A stretch of DNA of 64,000 bases from contig CP087563.1 in the NCBI GenBank assembly GCA_020974905.1, forward strand, positions 1,426,001 through 1,490,000, read 5' to 3'. The notes under the pieces are model-generated. The model was given only the letters and a program-made list of their open reading frames with translations, searched no databases and was not told where the DNA came from. The DNA is from Planctomycetes bacterium syqfu. Its GTDB lineage: Bacteria > Planctomycetota > Phycisphaerae > Phycisphaerales > Phycisphaeraceae. The position numbers were made by a program, and so were the translations under genes. Below, piece after piece: positions 38,981 through 49,380 of this stretch (positions within the stretch are counted from its first letter, which is position 1; every line of letters starts with the position of its first letter).

Positions 38981-40195
38981 ATGACACAGACCACCCCAAA
39001 TCCGATGAGCCAGGCCCCTGACCTGCGAGGTTACTACGGTGACTTCGGCGGGGTTTTCATTCCAGAGACCCTCCAGCAGGCCGTCGCTCAACTTGATGAC
39101 GCATACAAAACCGCCAAGGCTGACCCCAATTTTCAGAAGCAGCTTGATGATCTGCTGAAAAACTATGTCGGCCGTCAGACCCCCCTGTACTTTGCTTCAC
39201 GACTCACTGAAGCTGCAGGTGGAGCAAGAATCTACCTCAAGCGTGAAGACCTTTCGCACACAGGGGCTCATAAAATCAATAACGCCTTGGGACAGGCGCT
39301 GCTGACTTTGCGGATGGGTAAGAAGCGCGTCATCGCCGAAACCGGTGCCGGTCAGCATGGTGTTGCCACCGCGACCGCTGCAGCCGTGTTCGGACTCGAA
39401 TGCGATGTGTTCATGGGCTCTGAAGATATCCGTCGTCAGCAGCCCAACGTCAAGCGTATGGAACTGTTGGGCACCCGCGTGGTCAGCGTGGAGTCGGGTT
39501 CCAAGACGCTTAAGGATGCGACCAATGCTGCCATGCGCGAATGGATGCAATGCAGCGAAGACACGCACTACATCATCGGCTCGGTCGTCGGACCGCACCC
39601 CTTCCCGATGATCGTCCGCGACTTTCAGTCCGTCATCGGCAAGGAATGTCGCGCCCAATGTCTCGACCAAATCGGTAAACTCCCCGACCATGTCATTGCC
39701 TGCGTCGGGGGTGGCTCCAATGCAGCAGGTATGTTCCACCCCTTCGTCGATGACACCAACGTCAAACTCACCGGTGTTGAAGCAGGTGGACGCGGCCCGA
39801 CTTTGGGTGACCACGCCTCCTCAATCACCTTCGGCAAGCCCGGTGTCCTGCACGGCTCACGCAGCCTCGTACTCCAGGATGATGACGGGCAAACTGCCAT
39901 CGTCCACAGCATCTCCGCCGGTCTGGACTACCCCGGTGTCGGCCCGGAACATGCGTTCTGGTTCGCCTCACATCGTGCCAACTATGTCGCAGTGACAGAT
40001 GACGAAGCGCTTGAAGCGTTCCAGAAAGTCACCAAGCTCGAAGGCATTATCCCTGCGTTGGAATCCAGCCATGCCGTGGCTTATGGTTTGAAACTTGCAT
40101 CCCGAATGAAGCCGGAAGAAAACCTGGTGATCAATCTCTCAGGGCGTGGCGATAAGGACCTTGACGAAGTCCTGCGACTGCTCAAAGAAAAATAA
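38981..40195 (+). CDS. trpB: Tryptophan synthase beta chain
   Basis: PLP-dependent enzyme that joins indole and serine to make tryptophan, in a complex with TrpA in the cytoplasm. The 404-residue protein has the family start [18 protein letters not shown] and the PLP lysine in [13 protein letters not shown]. The phosphate-binding glycine-rich [10 protein letters not shown] and the C-terminal SGRGDKD are also present. trpA is not adjacent, so this is an orphan trpB by position. It has the length and motifs of the standard TrpB1 type. Confidence 0.96.
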   Translation: MTQTTPNPMSQAPDLRGYYGDFGGVFIPETLQQAVAQLDDAYKTAKADPNFQKQLDDLLKNYVGRQTPLYFASRLTEAAGGARIYLKREDLSHTGAHKINNALGQALLTLRMGKKRVIAETGAGQHGVATATAAAVFGLECDVFMGSEDIRRQQPNVKRMELLGTRVVSVESGSKTLKDATNAAMREWMQCSEDTHYIIGSVVGPHPFPMIVRDFQSVIGKECRAQCLDQIGKLPDHVIACVGGGSNAAGMFHPFVDDTNVKLTGVEAGGRGPTLGDHASSITFGKPGVLHGSRSLVLQDDDGQTAIVHSISAGLDYPGVGPEHAFWFASHRANYVAVTDDEALEAFQKVTKLEGIIPALESSHAVAYGLKLASRMKPEENLVINLSGRGDKDLDEVLRLLKEK

Positions 40196-40264
40196 TTTCA
40201 AAAACCAGTGTCAACACTGCCAAAATCTGCAACTGTTAAACACTGTGCTCTCTAAAATTCAGTG

Positions 40265-42526
40265 ATGCGATCCATGGTGATCCTACGTCCACTGTACAAT
40301 TACAAAGGGAGTCTGCCGTTGCGTTGGTTACGTTCAACATCTTTCGTTTTCTGTTTACTGGTTGGGTTGAGTCTGCTATTCACTGGCCCGACTCAAGCTC
40401 AAAACCTGGTCCAAGGTGGTAATCTTGCAACTGAGCAGGACTTCCCCAACGGTTGGTCGGTTCCAGACTATGCTCAGGCCAAGGTGGTTCAAATCTCCTC
40501 GACTGACGGTATCACCCACTGCCTTCGCGTGAACACCGGCAACGAAGTGAGGCGACACTTCGGCTACATCAGTCAGAAAATCAAAGTCCAACCCAACACG
40601 CTATACAAAGTCACCGTCATGCTCCGCAGTCAGACCAAGGATGTCGGCTTTGTGCAGATTAAACGATACAAGAACCGCAAAGAGACCGAGCGTTTTAACA
40701 TTGGTCAAAGTGATGGCCCCAATTGGAAAACACTGACGGACACCATCAACAGTGGTGATTCACAAAGCCTGGAAATCCTGCTGCGATGGAATGCAAGACA
40801 GTCCTATCTCAACCAGACGGTGGACTTTGCCAATGTGAGCATGGTCGCAATCGGCCCGGCTCCCAAGCCAATCGAGCATCACGATCCCATCGCCATCCCC
40901 ACGTTTCACAGCGTTGGACTTTACTGGAAACCCGTAGAGGCAGCAGCGGACAATCCATGCACCGTCACCTACCGCAAACAAGGTGACAGTGACTGGAAAC
41001 AGGCGATGGATCTTTGGCTTGATCCCAACGAACATGCCTTCCCTGCCAATATTCACAGCGGTCAATACCGTGGCAGCATTGTCTATCTCCAACCTGCAAC
41101 AACCTACGAAATCAAACTCACACTCACCAAAACCAACACCACGCAAACCTTCACCACCACCACGTGGGACGAAAACTTCAAGATCGCCAAACGCATCGCA
41201 ATCCCCGAAGGCAATGATGCCATGGAGATCATCGAAGGTGGTGACGAAAAATATGGCTACGTCCTCTACGAACCGGCTTCCAATAGTAGTGGTGTCCGTG
41301 ATGCAGCCAACCAGTATCCCGTCAACATCACCGTCAATGCCTCTTACGTGATCCTCAAAGGTTTCACCCTCAAAAACGCAGGCCAACACGGCATTGAACT
41401 CCGCGATGTCCAGCATGTCGTCATCGACAACTGCGACATCTCCGGCTGGGGCCGCGTGCGCGATGTCGATGGCTTCGGTGAAAACCTCAACTCCGCCATC
41501 TACTCCCGCTCAGGCAAACTCCAATCCATCGTCATTCAAAACTGCAACATCCATCACCCCCGCAGTGACTCCAACAGTTGGAACCAAAAACGCGTCAACG
41601 GCAGCAAACATCCCGAAGGGCCGCAAGGCATCAGCTTTGTCCATGGCAAAGGTCGCTATGTCATCCGGTACAACAAAATCCATTCCGACATCGATCACAT
41701 GTACAACGACGGCATGGGTGAACTGCACAACATGAGCTTTGGCGGTTTCCCGAATCGTGACAGCGACATCTATAGCAATTACGTCTCGCACTGCTGGGAT
41801 GACGGTCTGGAAATCGAAGGCGCGAACATGAACGTCCGCGTGTGGGATAACTACATCGACATGACCTACGGTGCAATCGGTGCAGCCTGCCCGTCTTTGG
41901 GGCCGGTCTACTACTTCCGCAATGTCTACGGCGTTTCGCGGAAACACGAAGGCATGACTCTCAACGACCTGCGTGGGCATTACCTGGTGAAACTCGGCAA
42001 TGAAAACCCGCAGTGGACCGCGGGTAAAATGTACATCTTTCACAATACCGCCCTGCAACCCCCAACCTTTGAAGGCGACAAAAAGTATCAATCCAGTGGT
42101 GCACAATCAGGCATCGTCTTTACGTCCAACAAGAAAACGGCCTTCAACATCACCAGTCGCAATAACATGATCCACACCCGCCATGACAACAACTGGGCAG
42201 TACGTGACACGCAACTGACACCCAGTAATGATTACGATTACGACATGTACCCCGGCAAAATCATGGCACGTGAAGGTTCACAAAAGCATGGCATCCGCGC
42301 CAGACCCACCTACGAACGTGCGCCCGACGGACGCCTGTGGCTTAAGCCGGGGACAGCGGGATTTGATGCTGGGGTTCGCATCCCCAATTTCAATGACGAT
42401 TACCAAGGCAAAGCACCGGACATCGGCGCGGTGGAGACTAACAGCATCACGCCCAAACCCAAACTCTGGCCGAGTTTTCCCAATGAACCCAAGCTACCCG
42501 AGCCAGGACCGTTGGAAGAAAAATGA
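40265..42526 (+). CDS. Secreted beta-helix protein with CBM-like and FN3-like N-terminal domains
   Basis: About 753 residues with a signal peptide (FVFCLLVGLSLLFTG, then TQAQN). Residues about 50-205 resemble a carbohydrate-binding jelly roll, about 215-300 an FN3-like beta domain (VGLYWKPVEAAADNPCTVTY), and about 360-690 a right-handed parallel beta-helix of the kind found in polysaccharide lyases and similar enzymes (VILKGFTLKNAGQHGIELRD, VVIDNCDISGWG). No catalytic residue can be named. A TTG at 40319, preceded by AAAGGGA and giving a compact signal peptide, could be the true start. It is likely to act on, or bind, extracellular polysaccharide. Confidence 0.78.
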   Translation: MRSMVILRPLYNYKGSLPLRWLRSTSFVFCLLVGLSLLFTGPTQAQNLVQGGNLATEQDFPNGWSVPDYAQAKVVQISSTDGITHCLRVNTGNEVRRHFGYISQKIKVQPNTLYKVTVMLRSQTKDVGFVQIKRYKNRKETERFNIGQSDGPNWKTLTDTINSGDSQSLEILLRWNARQSYLNQTVDFANVSMVAIGPAPKPIEHHDPIAIPTFHSVGLYWKPVEAAADNPCTVTYRKQGDSDWKQAMDLWLDPNEHAFPANIHSGQYRGSIVYLQPATTYEIKLTLTKTNTTQTFTTTTWDENFKIAKRIAIPEGNDAMEIIEGGDEKYGYVLYEPASNSSGVRDAANQYPVNITVNASYVILKGFTLKNAGQHGIELRDVQHVVIDNCDISGWGRVRDVDGFGENLNSAIYSRSGKLQSIVIQNCNIHHPRSDSNSWNQKRVNGSKHPEGPQGISFVHGKGRYVIRYNKIHSDIDHMYNDGMGELHNMSFGGFPNRDSDIYSNYVSHCWDDGLEIEGANMNVRVWDNYIDMTYGAIGAACPSLGPVYYFRNVYGVSRKHEGMTLNDLRGHYLVKLGNENPQWTAGKMYIFHNTALQPPTFEGDKKYQSSGAQSGIVFTSNKKTAFNITSRNNMIHTRHDNNWAVRDTQLTPSNDYDYDMYPGKIMAREGSQKHGIRARPTYERAPDGRLWLKPGTAGFDAGVRIPNFNDDYQGKAPDIGAVETNSITPKPKLWPSFPNEPKLPEPGPLEEK

Positions 42527-42828
42527 ATCGTGTTGGTTTGATCAGTATCACGCAGTGATGCAGTTATATTAATAAGAGATGGACGCCACGTTCATTGCCA
42601 CTCATTTCTGATGTGAGAGTAGATGTGTCATTCAATATTCTCAAATGCCCTTCGTCGTTCCCGCGTAGGCGGGAATTTAGTGGCATTCAGTTGACAAATG
42701 CAAATTCCACTGGACTCCCGCCTGCGCGGGAGTGACGAAATATGGCGATGAATATACGCCAGAAATAACACAGCGTTACGCAGTGATGCAGCTATTTCAC
42801 ATCACGCAAATGACCGTCTGATTAAACG
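42527..42828. repeat. Convergent spacer with REP-like units and an inverted 83-base element
   Basis: No gene is present in 302 bases. Two REP-like units at about 42547-42574 and 42768-42793 (GTTACGCAGTGATGCAGCTA type) flank the 83-base element at 42654-42736. Relative to the other three copies this 83-base element is in the opposite orientation: its ATTCCC-rich end (here GTCGTTCCCGCG) comes first. The spacer separates convergent genes, so a bidirectional terminator role is possible. Confidence 0.65.
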
Positions 42829-45629
42829 CTAGCGTGTCACCAGATCACTCGCGGAAAGATGGTGATTGATCACTGCCGGACCGCTGGTCTCGCGCAAGCC
42901 GGTGCGGACGCTCTGGGTTTTGAGACGTTGTGCGCCGTCGAGGAATCGGAAGTTGCGGATGATGGATTCGCCAGGATGCAGTTGTGAGATCAGGCGTTCC
43001 TGTCGTGAGTAGCCGGTCATGTTGGCAAAGGAATACAGCGAGATCACTTCCGTGCCACGGTTGGCAATGCGTTGGGTGACCAGCGCGTCAATCGTGCCTG
43101 TCTTGGGATTGCGTTCGATGGTCAAGTGTGAATAAAATTCGATATCCTTCAAACCGACTTCCATCGGCGTGGTGAAGTTCACGTCATAGCGTTTTTGTGA
43201 GACGAATTCGACTCGCGCAACCAACTCCTTATGCCCCGCCGTTTCGGAGATCGGGAACGAGAGCTGAATGGGAATTTCATAGTCGGCATTGGCGGCCATG
43301 GAAAAAAACATCCTTTTGGGACTGATGCGCCACTTCTCGGGTTCGAGGAATGTGATATGCCCGGAGATCGTGTGATTCCACGGATTATGCAACTTGACGA
43401 CACGGTTATGCGGGATTTGACGTGACTCGATAAACGGTTCATTGACGACGAATGACGCACGGAACAATGCCAACTCCGTGTCGATGTCTTCCATGAACAT
43501 CGGCTCGCGGCTGACCTTGAAAGTCTGCTTCCCATCTTCGACGGTCATTGGCAAATGGTTGCCCCACAGGTCATGCCACTTGGGATCAATGCCAAGATGC
43601 ATGGTCATATCCGTGCGACTATCCGGAGCCGACTCATTCCAGAAGGCGAGCATGCCCCCTGCAATGCCGTCGAGAATCAAGCACTGGATGCCACGGCCCA
43701 TGTTCAGATGTTTGACCACGCGTCGACCGCACAGACGATTGGACATGGAAGCAAACACCCCCAAGGTCGGGTCGGGCATCAGCACCACATCGCGCCGATC
43801 AGAAACCGTCCAGGGCTTGTTGATCATCATGCCCGATTGGGTGATCTCCCAACCGCGAAGCATGCGCAGCGCAGGTCAGTCACACGGTCCTGCTGTGAGA
43901 TTTCATCAGCGGGAGGTACCTGGAACATCAAAGTCCGATGGACATCGGTTTGCTTAGCCCAATCTGCCCAGAACGCATCGAGATTTTCCGAATGCACCCC
44001 CAAGGGCACCTTCAGCACATATCCCACATCTTTGCCCAGGTATTCATGTGGTGGCTCAAGAATATTCCAAGGCAGGATCAAACGCGGGTTGGGGGCCAAC
44101 GTCTGAAATTGATAACGGACCCGCCCCATCAGTCCAGGCAGGTCCTTGTGAAACATGGCTGTCGGATTGAGCACCGAACCCAGTTCCCATTGGCGCACAC
44201 GTTGGCTATGACGCAGAATCACCGGCTTGAAGTAGGCGGACCAGATGTTCACATCCTGGTCAAAGAGCATGTGTGCCTGGAGACTGGATTGCTGCAATTC
44301 ACTTTTGAGAAGATCAGGAATCGGATGCAGGCTGAAAATCACGTCACGGTTTTCAGCAATCAACGGATGAAGCAGATCATCAAGCTGGTTCTGTTGGAAC
44401 TCGATATTTTTCGTCGACGTATCCCGACGCCAGGGACTGATGGTCACCCCATAAATCCCGGCTTCCTGCACCAGGTCGGGCACCATCGGCAGCTCAATGT
44501 CAGGTACATCCACCGCCCGGAGCGAAAAGCGCCGCGCATCACCCAGGTGTGCTGGTTTATCCGCTGGCAGCCACAGAAAACCGCACAACGTCCGGGCAAC
44601 AGGCTGCTGGATATCCGAACCATCAATGTCCTTGGTCTCAGAAACAATCAGGTCCGCCAGATACCAGCCAAAGCCCGGGAGAGACGGTTCATGTGTCCAT
44701 GCATTGGGGGAACCGGCACCGACTTCCTGACTGCGTGTATCCAACAGGTTCCGGCGATAGTCATAAACCGAAAGCGTCGAAACAAGACGTCGACCGCTAA
44801 GGTCGCGCACTTTCACCGTCAAATTAGGCTTCTCAGGATCGCGCAGAATATTGACGTTACTCTGCGTCGAAAGACTGATGTTGGGTAACTGCCAGATGGC
44901 AATGTCATCAATCCAGACCCCGCCATCAACTTCGTTGAAAATCACCTGCTTGTCACCGAGCAGTGAGTTACTGTCGCGTCGTTCCTGAAGCAGTTCCACC
45001 TGCATGCCGATCCATGCTGCTGGCGAAAAATCACCATTGAGCTTCATGCTCAAGTCCATCCACTTGTCGTTGGACTTGAACAAGCCCGTACTCACCACGC
45101 TGTCTTCAACGATGCGACCTTTGCCATCGATAAAATAGACAGTGAACTTGGCGGAGGCATGCTCCAATCTCGCGGTCTTGACCCGAGCGGTGATGCGGTA
45201 GTCACTATTGGGGACTGCCGGAATTGCACCGACTTCCAGATACGCTCCGGCATTACCGCCGTTGAGTCCCAGGTAAAGGTTGTGATCACCTTTGTCATTC
45301 TGGGGCATGTTGAATCGAACCTGCGTATAGGCCGGATACCCCTCGAGCGTGGTCATCTGCTGATGCAACGGCTGCTGATCAAAGTGTGGCATACCAAGAT
45401 TGGATGGCGCACCGATGCGATGCCAGTAACCGGGCATGTCTTCGAAGTTGCCAAAGCGTGCTTCTTCAAAGTCGAATTTATGAATCAGACGTTGATGGGC
45501 ATATTGACGTTCGTCCTTGTAAAACGTCGCAGGCTGAGCCTTGAGATGAGCGCAGGATAAAAGCAGGCTCCATGCAAGGCACAAACCCATCACGAGGCGC
45601 AACCACAGCCCTGACAGTTGAACAGTCAT
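42829..45629 (-). pseudogene. Secreted glycoside-hydrolase-like protein split by a 5-base duplication
   Basis: Two overlapping frames cover this gene: 45629-43827 (600 residues, with a signal peptide LRLVMGLCLAWSLLLSCAH) and 43863-42829 (344 residues, no signal). The overlap contains a tandem CGCAG-CGCAG at 43865-43874 on the plus strand. Removing one copy joins the frames into one protein of about 931 residues that reads RVTDLRMLRGWEITQSG through the junction. The first part has jelly-roll-like and TIM-barrel-like character (YGVTISPWRRD, NRDVIFSLHP), suggesting a glycoside hydrolase of unknown family; the second is beta-rich. The gene may be a recent pseudogene, a sequencing error or a frameshifted product; the sequence alone cannot tell. 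Confidence 0.75.
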
Positions 45630-45693
45630 AGTGGTAGTTATCGGATATTCGTGGGGATTTGCTGCAAAGTGAACCGTGTTTTATCTGTAAAAA

Positions 45694-46776
45694 TCACAAT
45701 GCTGCCAAGCGCTGAGCCTTGTCATAGCTGATCAAGGCATCGATCATCTCTTCCATCTGACCTGCGAGCAAAGCCTGCAGGGAAAATGACGTGTTGATAC
45801 GGTGATCCACCGCGATGTTTTCCTTGTATCGGTAGGTCCGAATCCGCTCGGATCGCCCGCCTGAACCGATCATGCTCGACCGCTGCTGGGCGCGCTCAGC
45901 ATCTTTTTCCCGCTGGTAAATGTCGTAAACCCGGGCACGCAGCAGCATCCATGCCTTCTGTCGGTTTTGCGTCTGGCTTTTGGACTCCTGCATGCGGACT
46001 TCCACGCCGGTGGGCTTGTGGATCATGTGCACTGCGGTCGCCACCTTGTTGACGTTCTGCCCGCCGGGGCCTTGTGCCGTGGTGACATGGATTTCCACCT
46101 CAGACTCGGGGATGTCGATATCCACCTGCTCGGGTTCGGGGAGGACAGCAACGGTCGCCGTGGAAGTATGTACGCGGACCTGGGTTTCCGTTGCAGGCAC
46201 ACGCTTGACGCAATGCACACCGCCTTCGTATCCAAAGCCTTGCCAGACCCCTTCGCCACGGACATTAAAGACCGCATGACGCACACCACCGACTTCACCT
46301 TCAGCGATATCCAGCAGTTCGATCTTCCAATTGCTACGAGCGACATAGCGTTGGTACATCTCAAAAATGTCCCCCGCCCAGAGTGCTGCTTCATCTCCGC
46401 CGGATGCTGAACGGATTTCCACGATGACTGAGCCAATCGCCCGGTCGTCCGCGGTGACCAATTCGCCGGTGACTTTTTCGAGCATATCTACCGCCTGCTG
46501 CTGCAAGTCCGGCAACTCCTCTTTGGCCATCTCGACAAACTCCGGCTCATCGTTGGCAGCGATCACCTGCTCATACTCAGCAATCTGATCACCGATGGCC
46601 TGGTACGCCTGATACTGCGTGACGATTGGTAACAGAGCAGCACGTTTGACACTTAATTCGCGGAGTTTTTCATGGTCCTGCATCACCTGGGGTGACTGTA
46701 ACTGCATTTCCAGATCACTGAACTGAGCAGCAATCTGGTCAAGCTTTTCAAGAAGTCGGGTTTGCAGGTCGGACAT
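45694..46776 (-). CDS. prfA: Peptide chain release factor 1
   Basis: Reads UAA and UAG stop codons and releases the nascent chain. The 360-residue protein has the peptidyl-hydrolase GGQ in GPGGQNVNKV and the RF1-type stop-codon-reading P-A-T in KRVPATETQ, which separates it from RF2 (S-P-F). The frame continues to a TTG at 46797, but the ATG at 46776 (MSDLQTRLLEKLD) is the family-like start. It follows rpmE on the same strand, the classic rpmE-prfA order, with an intrinsic terminator and a repeat pair between them. Confidence 0.96.
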   Translation of the reverse strand: MSDLQTRLLEKLDQIAAQFSDLEMQLQSPQVMQDHEKLRELSVKRAALLPIVTQYQAYQAIGDQIAEYEQVIAANDEPEFVEMAKEELPDLQQQAVDMLEKVTGELVTADDRAIGSVIVEIRSASGGDEAALWAGDIFEMYQRYVARSNWKIELLDIAEGEVGGVRHAVFNVRGEGVWQGFGYEGGVHCVKRVPATETQVRVHTSTATVAVLPEPEQVDIDIPESEVEIHVTTAQGPGGQNVNKVATAVHMIHKPTGVEVRMQESKSQTQNRQKAWMLLRARVYDIYQREKDAERAQQRSSMIGSGGRSERIRTYRYKENIAVDHRINTSFSLQALLAGQMEEMIDALISYDKAQRLAAL

Positions 46777-46816
46777 GCTTTGAGAATATCTTGCCAAACG
46801 TGTTCAAGGCAAATTT

Positions 46817-46911
46817 GCCACAGATGAACACAGATAAACACAGATTAGAAACCGAAGTCATCAACTGTCTTTTTGCCTTTATCCGTGTTCATCTGTGTTT
46901 ATCTGTGGTTA
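46817..46911. repeat. Inverted repeat with 9-base-period arms
   Basis: Left arm 46817-46848 (CACAGATGA, ACACAGATA, AACACAGAT units) and right arm 46880-46911 (the inverted CATCTGTGT, TTATCTGTG units), between prfA and rpmE. The word family is different from the CGAAGG and CCAAG families, but the 9-base period and inverted layout are the same. Confidence 0.65.
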
Positions 46912-46956
46912 CTTGTTTTGAACACAAAAAGGCATAGCACGCCATAGGCGCATGAA

Positions 46957-46987
46957 AAACCGCAGCGCGAACGTTACGCTGCGGTTT
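46957..46987 (-). terminator. Intrinsic terminator of rpmE
   Basis: An 11-base perfect stem AAACCGCAGCG / CGCTGCGGTTT with a 9-base loop. On the minus strand a T run follows. It lies 19 bases after the rpmE stop. Confidence 0.85.
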
Positions 46988-47005
46988 GAATTGGTTTGGT
47001 TGAGC

Positions 47006-47221
47006 TTACTTCTTGCCGAAGTAGTTGCCAGCAAACTTGCGTTGGAACTTTTCAACGCGGCCGGCGGTGTCGACGAACTTCTGCTTACCGGTGAAGAACG
47101 GGTGACACTCGTTGCAGATGTCCACGTGGATGCTCTTTGCCGTGCTTTGGGTGGTGAACTTGTTACCACAAGCGCAGGACACTTCGCAGTCAATGTAGTC
47201 GGGATGGATGCCAGTTTTCAT
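47006..47221 (-). CDS. rpmE: 50S ribosomal protein L31, zinc-binding type
   Basis: A 71-residue ribosomal protein. The start MKTGIHPDY and [20 protein letters not shown] are family signatures. Cys16, Cys18, Cys36 and Cys39 form the zinc site of the C+ type, whose zinc-free form usually replaces it under zinc limitation. GAGGT lies 6 bases before the ATG. It stands directly upstream of prfA on the same strand. Confidence 0.97.
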   Translation of the reverse strand: MKTGIHPDYIDCEVSCACGNKFTTQSTAKSIHVDICNECHPFFTGKQKFVDTAGRVEKFQRKFAGNYFGKK

Positions 47222-47379
47222 GATTTACCTCGCTATGGGCAAATGAGTCGTGCTAATGTTTAAAACCGATCTCGCGGTCACAACAGAGCATTAGACTGCC
47301 CCACGTTGCGATATTGCAGAGAATCGGACATGATACAGAAATATTTCAGATTTTCAACTCCCCGGAGCAGTAAAAAAGT

Positions 47380-48270
47380 ATGGATGTCTTTCTCAACGGC
47401 CAAATGATACCACAGGACCAGGCAACCCTCTCGATTCACGATGCGGGTTTCCAACATGCTGTCGGTCTTTTCGAGACCATGTCGGCGACCAATGGCAAGG
47501 TTTTCCGATTACAGCAACACCTTGACAGATTAAAAGTTAGCGCTGAATCTCTGGGACTCACCCCCCAACTCGACACCGCCTCGTTGGCTGAGGCTGTCAA
47601 CACGACGCTGAGCCACAATGAGCTGACCGAAGCGCGGATTCGCCTGACCTTGACAGCGGGCTCTGTGAGCATGCTCAAGGGCGAGCAACCCGCCCCACCA
47701 ATGCCGACGTTGCTCATCGTCCCCAGCCCCCCGACCGCCTATGATCCAGCCTATTTTGAGACGGGCATCACCGTGCTCATCGCCCCCGCAGGTAGCAACC
47801 CGTTTGATCCGATGGCAGGTCACAAGACGCTCAACTACTGGCCACGTCTGCGGACGCTGCGCCAGGCAGCCAGTGTCGGGGCCGGTGAAGCGATCTGGCT
47901 TAACGTCTCCAACCACCTTGCCTCCGGCGCGATCTCCAACCTGTTCCTGGTTAAAGACGGGACGCTGTTTACGCCTTACGCTCGCGGCGAAGAAGTCGAA
48001 CAGGCTTTGCCCGCACCGGTGTTGCCCGGCGTCACACGTGCAGCCGTAATTGAGTTGGCAGAGAAGTTGGAGATGCGTGTGGTCAAACGCATGCTCACCG
48101 TCGAAGACATGATTGATGCCGACGAAGTCTTTCTCACCAACTCCAGTTGGCATATCCTGCCGGTCACCAGCGTGGAGAAGCACACCATCGGTGATGGGAA
48201 TGCCGGTCCGATCACCAGGCAATTGCGTCAGGCATTGCTTGAGTTGATCGTGGAAGAAACCACTGTGTAA
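47380..48270 (+). CDS. Class IV aminotransferase (ilvE/pabC/D-amino-acid type)
   Basis: A PLP enzyme of fold type IV, 296 residues. The PLP-binding lysine lies in GHKTLNYWPRL, a motif shared by branched-chain aminotransferases, 4-amino-4-deoxychorismate lyases and D-amino-acid aminotransferases. The N-terminus (MDVFLNGQMIPQDQATLSIH) and the following FETM segment suit the same family. The length and context do not decide among the three activities. No folate or isoleucine gene is adjacent. A bidirectional hairpin follows. Confidence 0.85.
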   Translation: MDVFLNGQMIPQDQATLSIHDAGFQHAVGLFETMSATNGKVFRLQQHLDRLKVSAESLGLTPQLDTASLAEAVNTTLSHNELTEARIRLTLTAGSVSMLKGEQPAPPMPTLLIVPSPPTAYDPAYFETGITVLIAPAGSNPFDPMAGHKTLNYWPRLRTLRQAASVGAGEAIWLNVSNHLASGAISNLFLVKDGTLFTPYARGEEVEQALPAPVLPGVTRAAVIELAEKLEMRVVKRMLTVEDMIDADEVFLTNSSWHILPVTSVEKHTIGDGNAGPITRQLRQALLELIVEETTV

Positions 48271-48277
48271 ACAAAAG

Positions 48278-48299
48278 CCGCGACTCTCCTGAGTCGCGG
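48278..48299. terminator. Bidirectional terminator between convergent genes
   Basis: A perfect 9-base stem CCGCGACTC / GAGTCGCGG with a 4-base loop. The tail is TTTT-bearing on both sides. It lies between the aminotransferase (plus) and the dioxygenase gene (minus), about 75 bases from the latter's stop, so it can end both transcripts. Confidence 0.65.
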
Positions 48300-48374
48300 G
48301 TGGTTTTGGTGCGTAATGGATTTGATGCAACCCGTGCCGCAGGAGCGACACGGCTTTATCTGCGTCATCAACGA

Positions 48375-49268
48375 TCACTCAAAAAACACACGGTCGCGGT
48401 CTTCTTCTTTGTAGTGTCCCTGCTTGTAATACTCAAAGTAGTGTTCACGGTGCGAGAAGTAATGCTCGCCATCCGCTGAGTCGTTGTACGTCAGGAACAT
48501 CTGGCGGCGGACATGATCCGTGGTGTTGGGTCCGGCTTCATGGGGTGTGAAGCAGTGGAACAGTAAAACGTCACCGGGCTTGGCAATGTTCTTCACCGCA
48601 GCATCAGGATCGACACTGTCAGCGATCTTGTGTTCAAACGTGCCTAACTCACCGATGTAACCTTCACGCGGGTCACGGGGGTAGACCACGGTGCAACCAT
48701 TTTCTTCGGTCGCAGGGTCAATGGAGACCGCAACGGAGATCAGGCTCGTACAGTAACCTTGCCACCAGTTGTAATCCTGATGCAGACCATTGCCATGCGT
48801 GTGTGGTGGCTTGTAAATGAGTTTGTCTTTGAACAGTCGGGGTTCGCGACCGTCATAGATACTCGCCAACGCATCGAGAATGCGACGATCAAAAACGGCG
48901 CGACGAAATGACGGGTCAAGATCATGAAACGGGTCGATCTTCCAGAGCACATTTTCATCGGTACTCTTACCGTCGGCATCCTTGATGTCCGCAAAGTCAT
49001 AGCGGACATTCATCGGGTCGACTAGCTTATCGCGATAGATCCGATCGGATGCTTCCTGCCATGCCATCGCTTCATCATGGGAAAAAAGTCCGGGCAGAGA
49101 GACGTAACCGTTGGCCCAGAAAAAGTCGAGTTGCTCAGGTGTCAATGCGTGTTGCAATGCACGGGGACGCGGCCGGGAAAATGCAACACCTTCGAGTTGC
49201 TCAGGCGTTGGGTTAATGGGCGTAAACAACGGGCGCGACAGTGTCGCGGTGGCGGCTTGGGCGGACAT
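48375..49268 (-). CDS. Phytanoyl-CoA dioxygenase-like Fe(II)/2-oxoglutarate oxygenase
   Basis: A PhyH-family oxygenase that hydroxylates small molecules using Fe(II) and 2-oxoglutarate. Counted from the upstream ATG at 49301, the metal ligands are His174-x-Asp176 in GLHQDYNWW and His254 in FTPHEAG, and Arg265/266 in HVRRQMF binds 2-oxoglutarate. I prefer the ATG at 49268, which has AAGGA 7 bases upstream. The substrate is unknown. It is divergent from an AraC-type regulator, a common pairing in planctomycetes (recalled, not searched). It is likely controlled by that regulator, whose gene is frameshifted here. Confidence 0.85.
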   Translation of the reverse strand: MSAQAATATLSRPLFTPINPTPEQLEGVAFSRPRPRALQHALTPEQLDFFWANGYVSLPGLFSHDEAMAWQEASDRIYRDKLVDPMNVRYDFADIKDADGKSTDENVLWKIDPFHDLDPSFRRAVFDRRILDALASIYDGREPRLFKDKLIYKPPHTHGNGLHQDYNWWQGYCTSLISVAVSIDPATEENGCTVVYPRDPREGYIGELGTFEHKIADSVDPDAAVKNIAKPGDVLLFHCFTPHEAGPNTTDHVRRQMFLTYNDSADGEHYFSHREHYFEYYKQGHYKEEDRDRVFFE

Positions 49269-49301
49269 GAGGTGTTCCTTATCCAGATCAAAATGGGTCA
49301 T

Positions 49302-49380
49302 GAGGTCGGATTCAACTTTGAATCACAAACATATATTAGCGATCTAAATTGCCATATTCATGGTATATTAAGACCAGTTT
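49302..49380. promoter_or_regulatory. Divergent promoter region with a possible operator
   Basis: This AT-rich 79-base spacer lies between the dioxygenase and the AraC gene. It holds a CCAT-ATTC-ATGG palindrome at about 49352-49363 and a TATATTA box close by. A single operator here could serve both genes. No other structure is visible. Confidence 0.35.

Noticed and set aside
42829-43863. Independent second gene with its own start at 43863
   Set aside because: An in-frame stop lies 12 bases upstream, no signal peptide or ribosome site is seen, and deleting one CGCAG unit joins it perfectly to the upstream frame.
47530-48378. Minus-strand open frame of about 282 codons opposite the aminotransferase
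   Set aside because: It runs antisense through a well supported gene and over its terminator hairpin.
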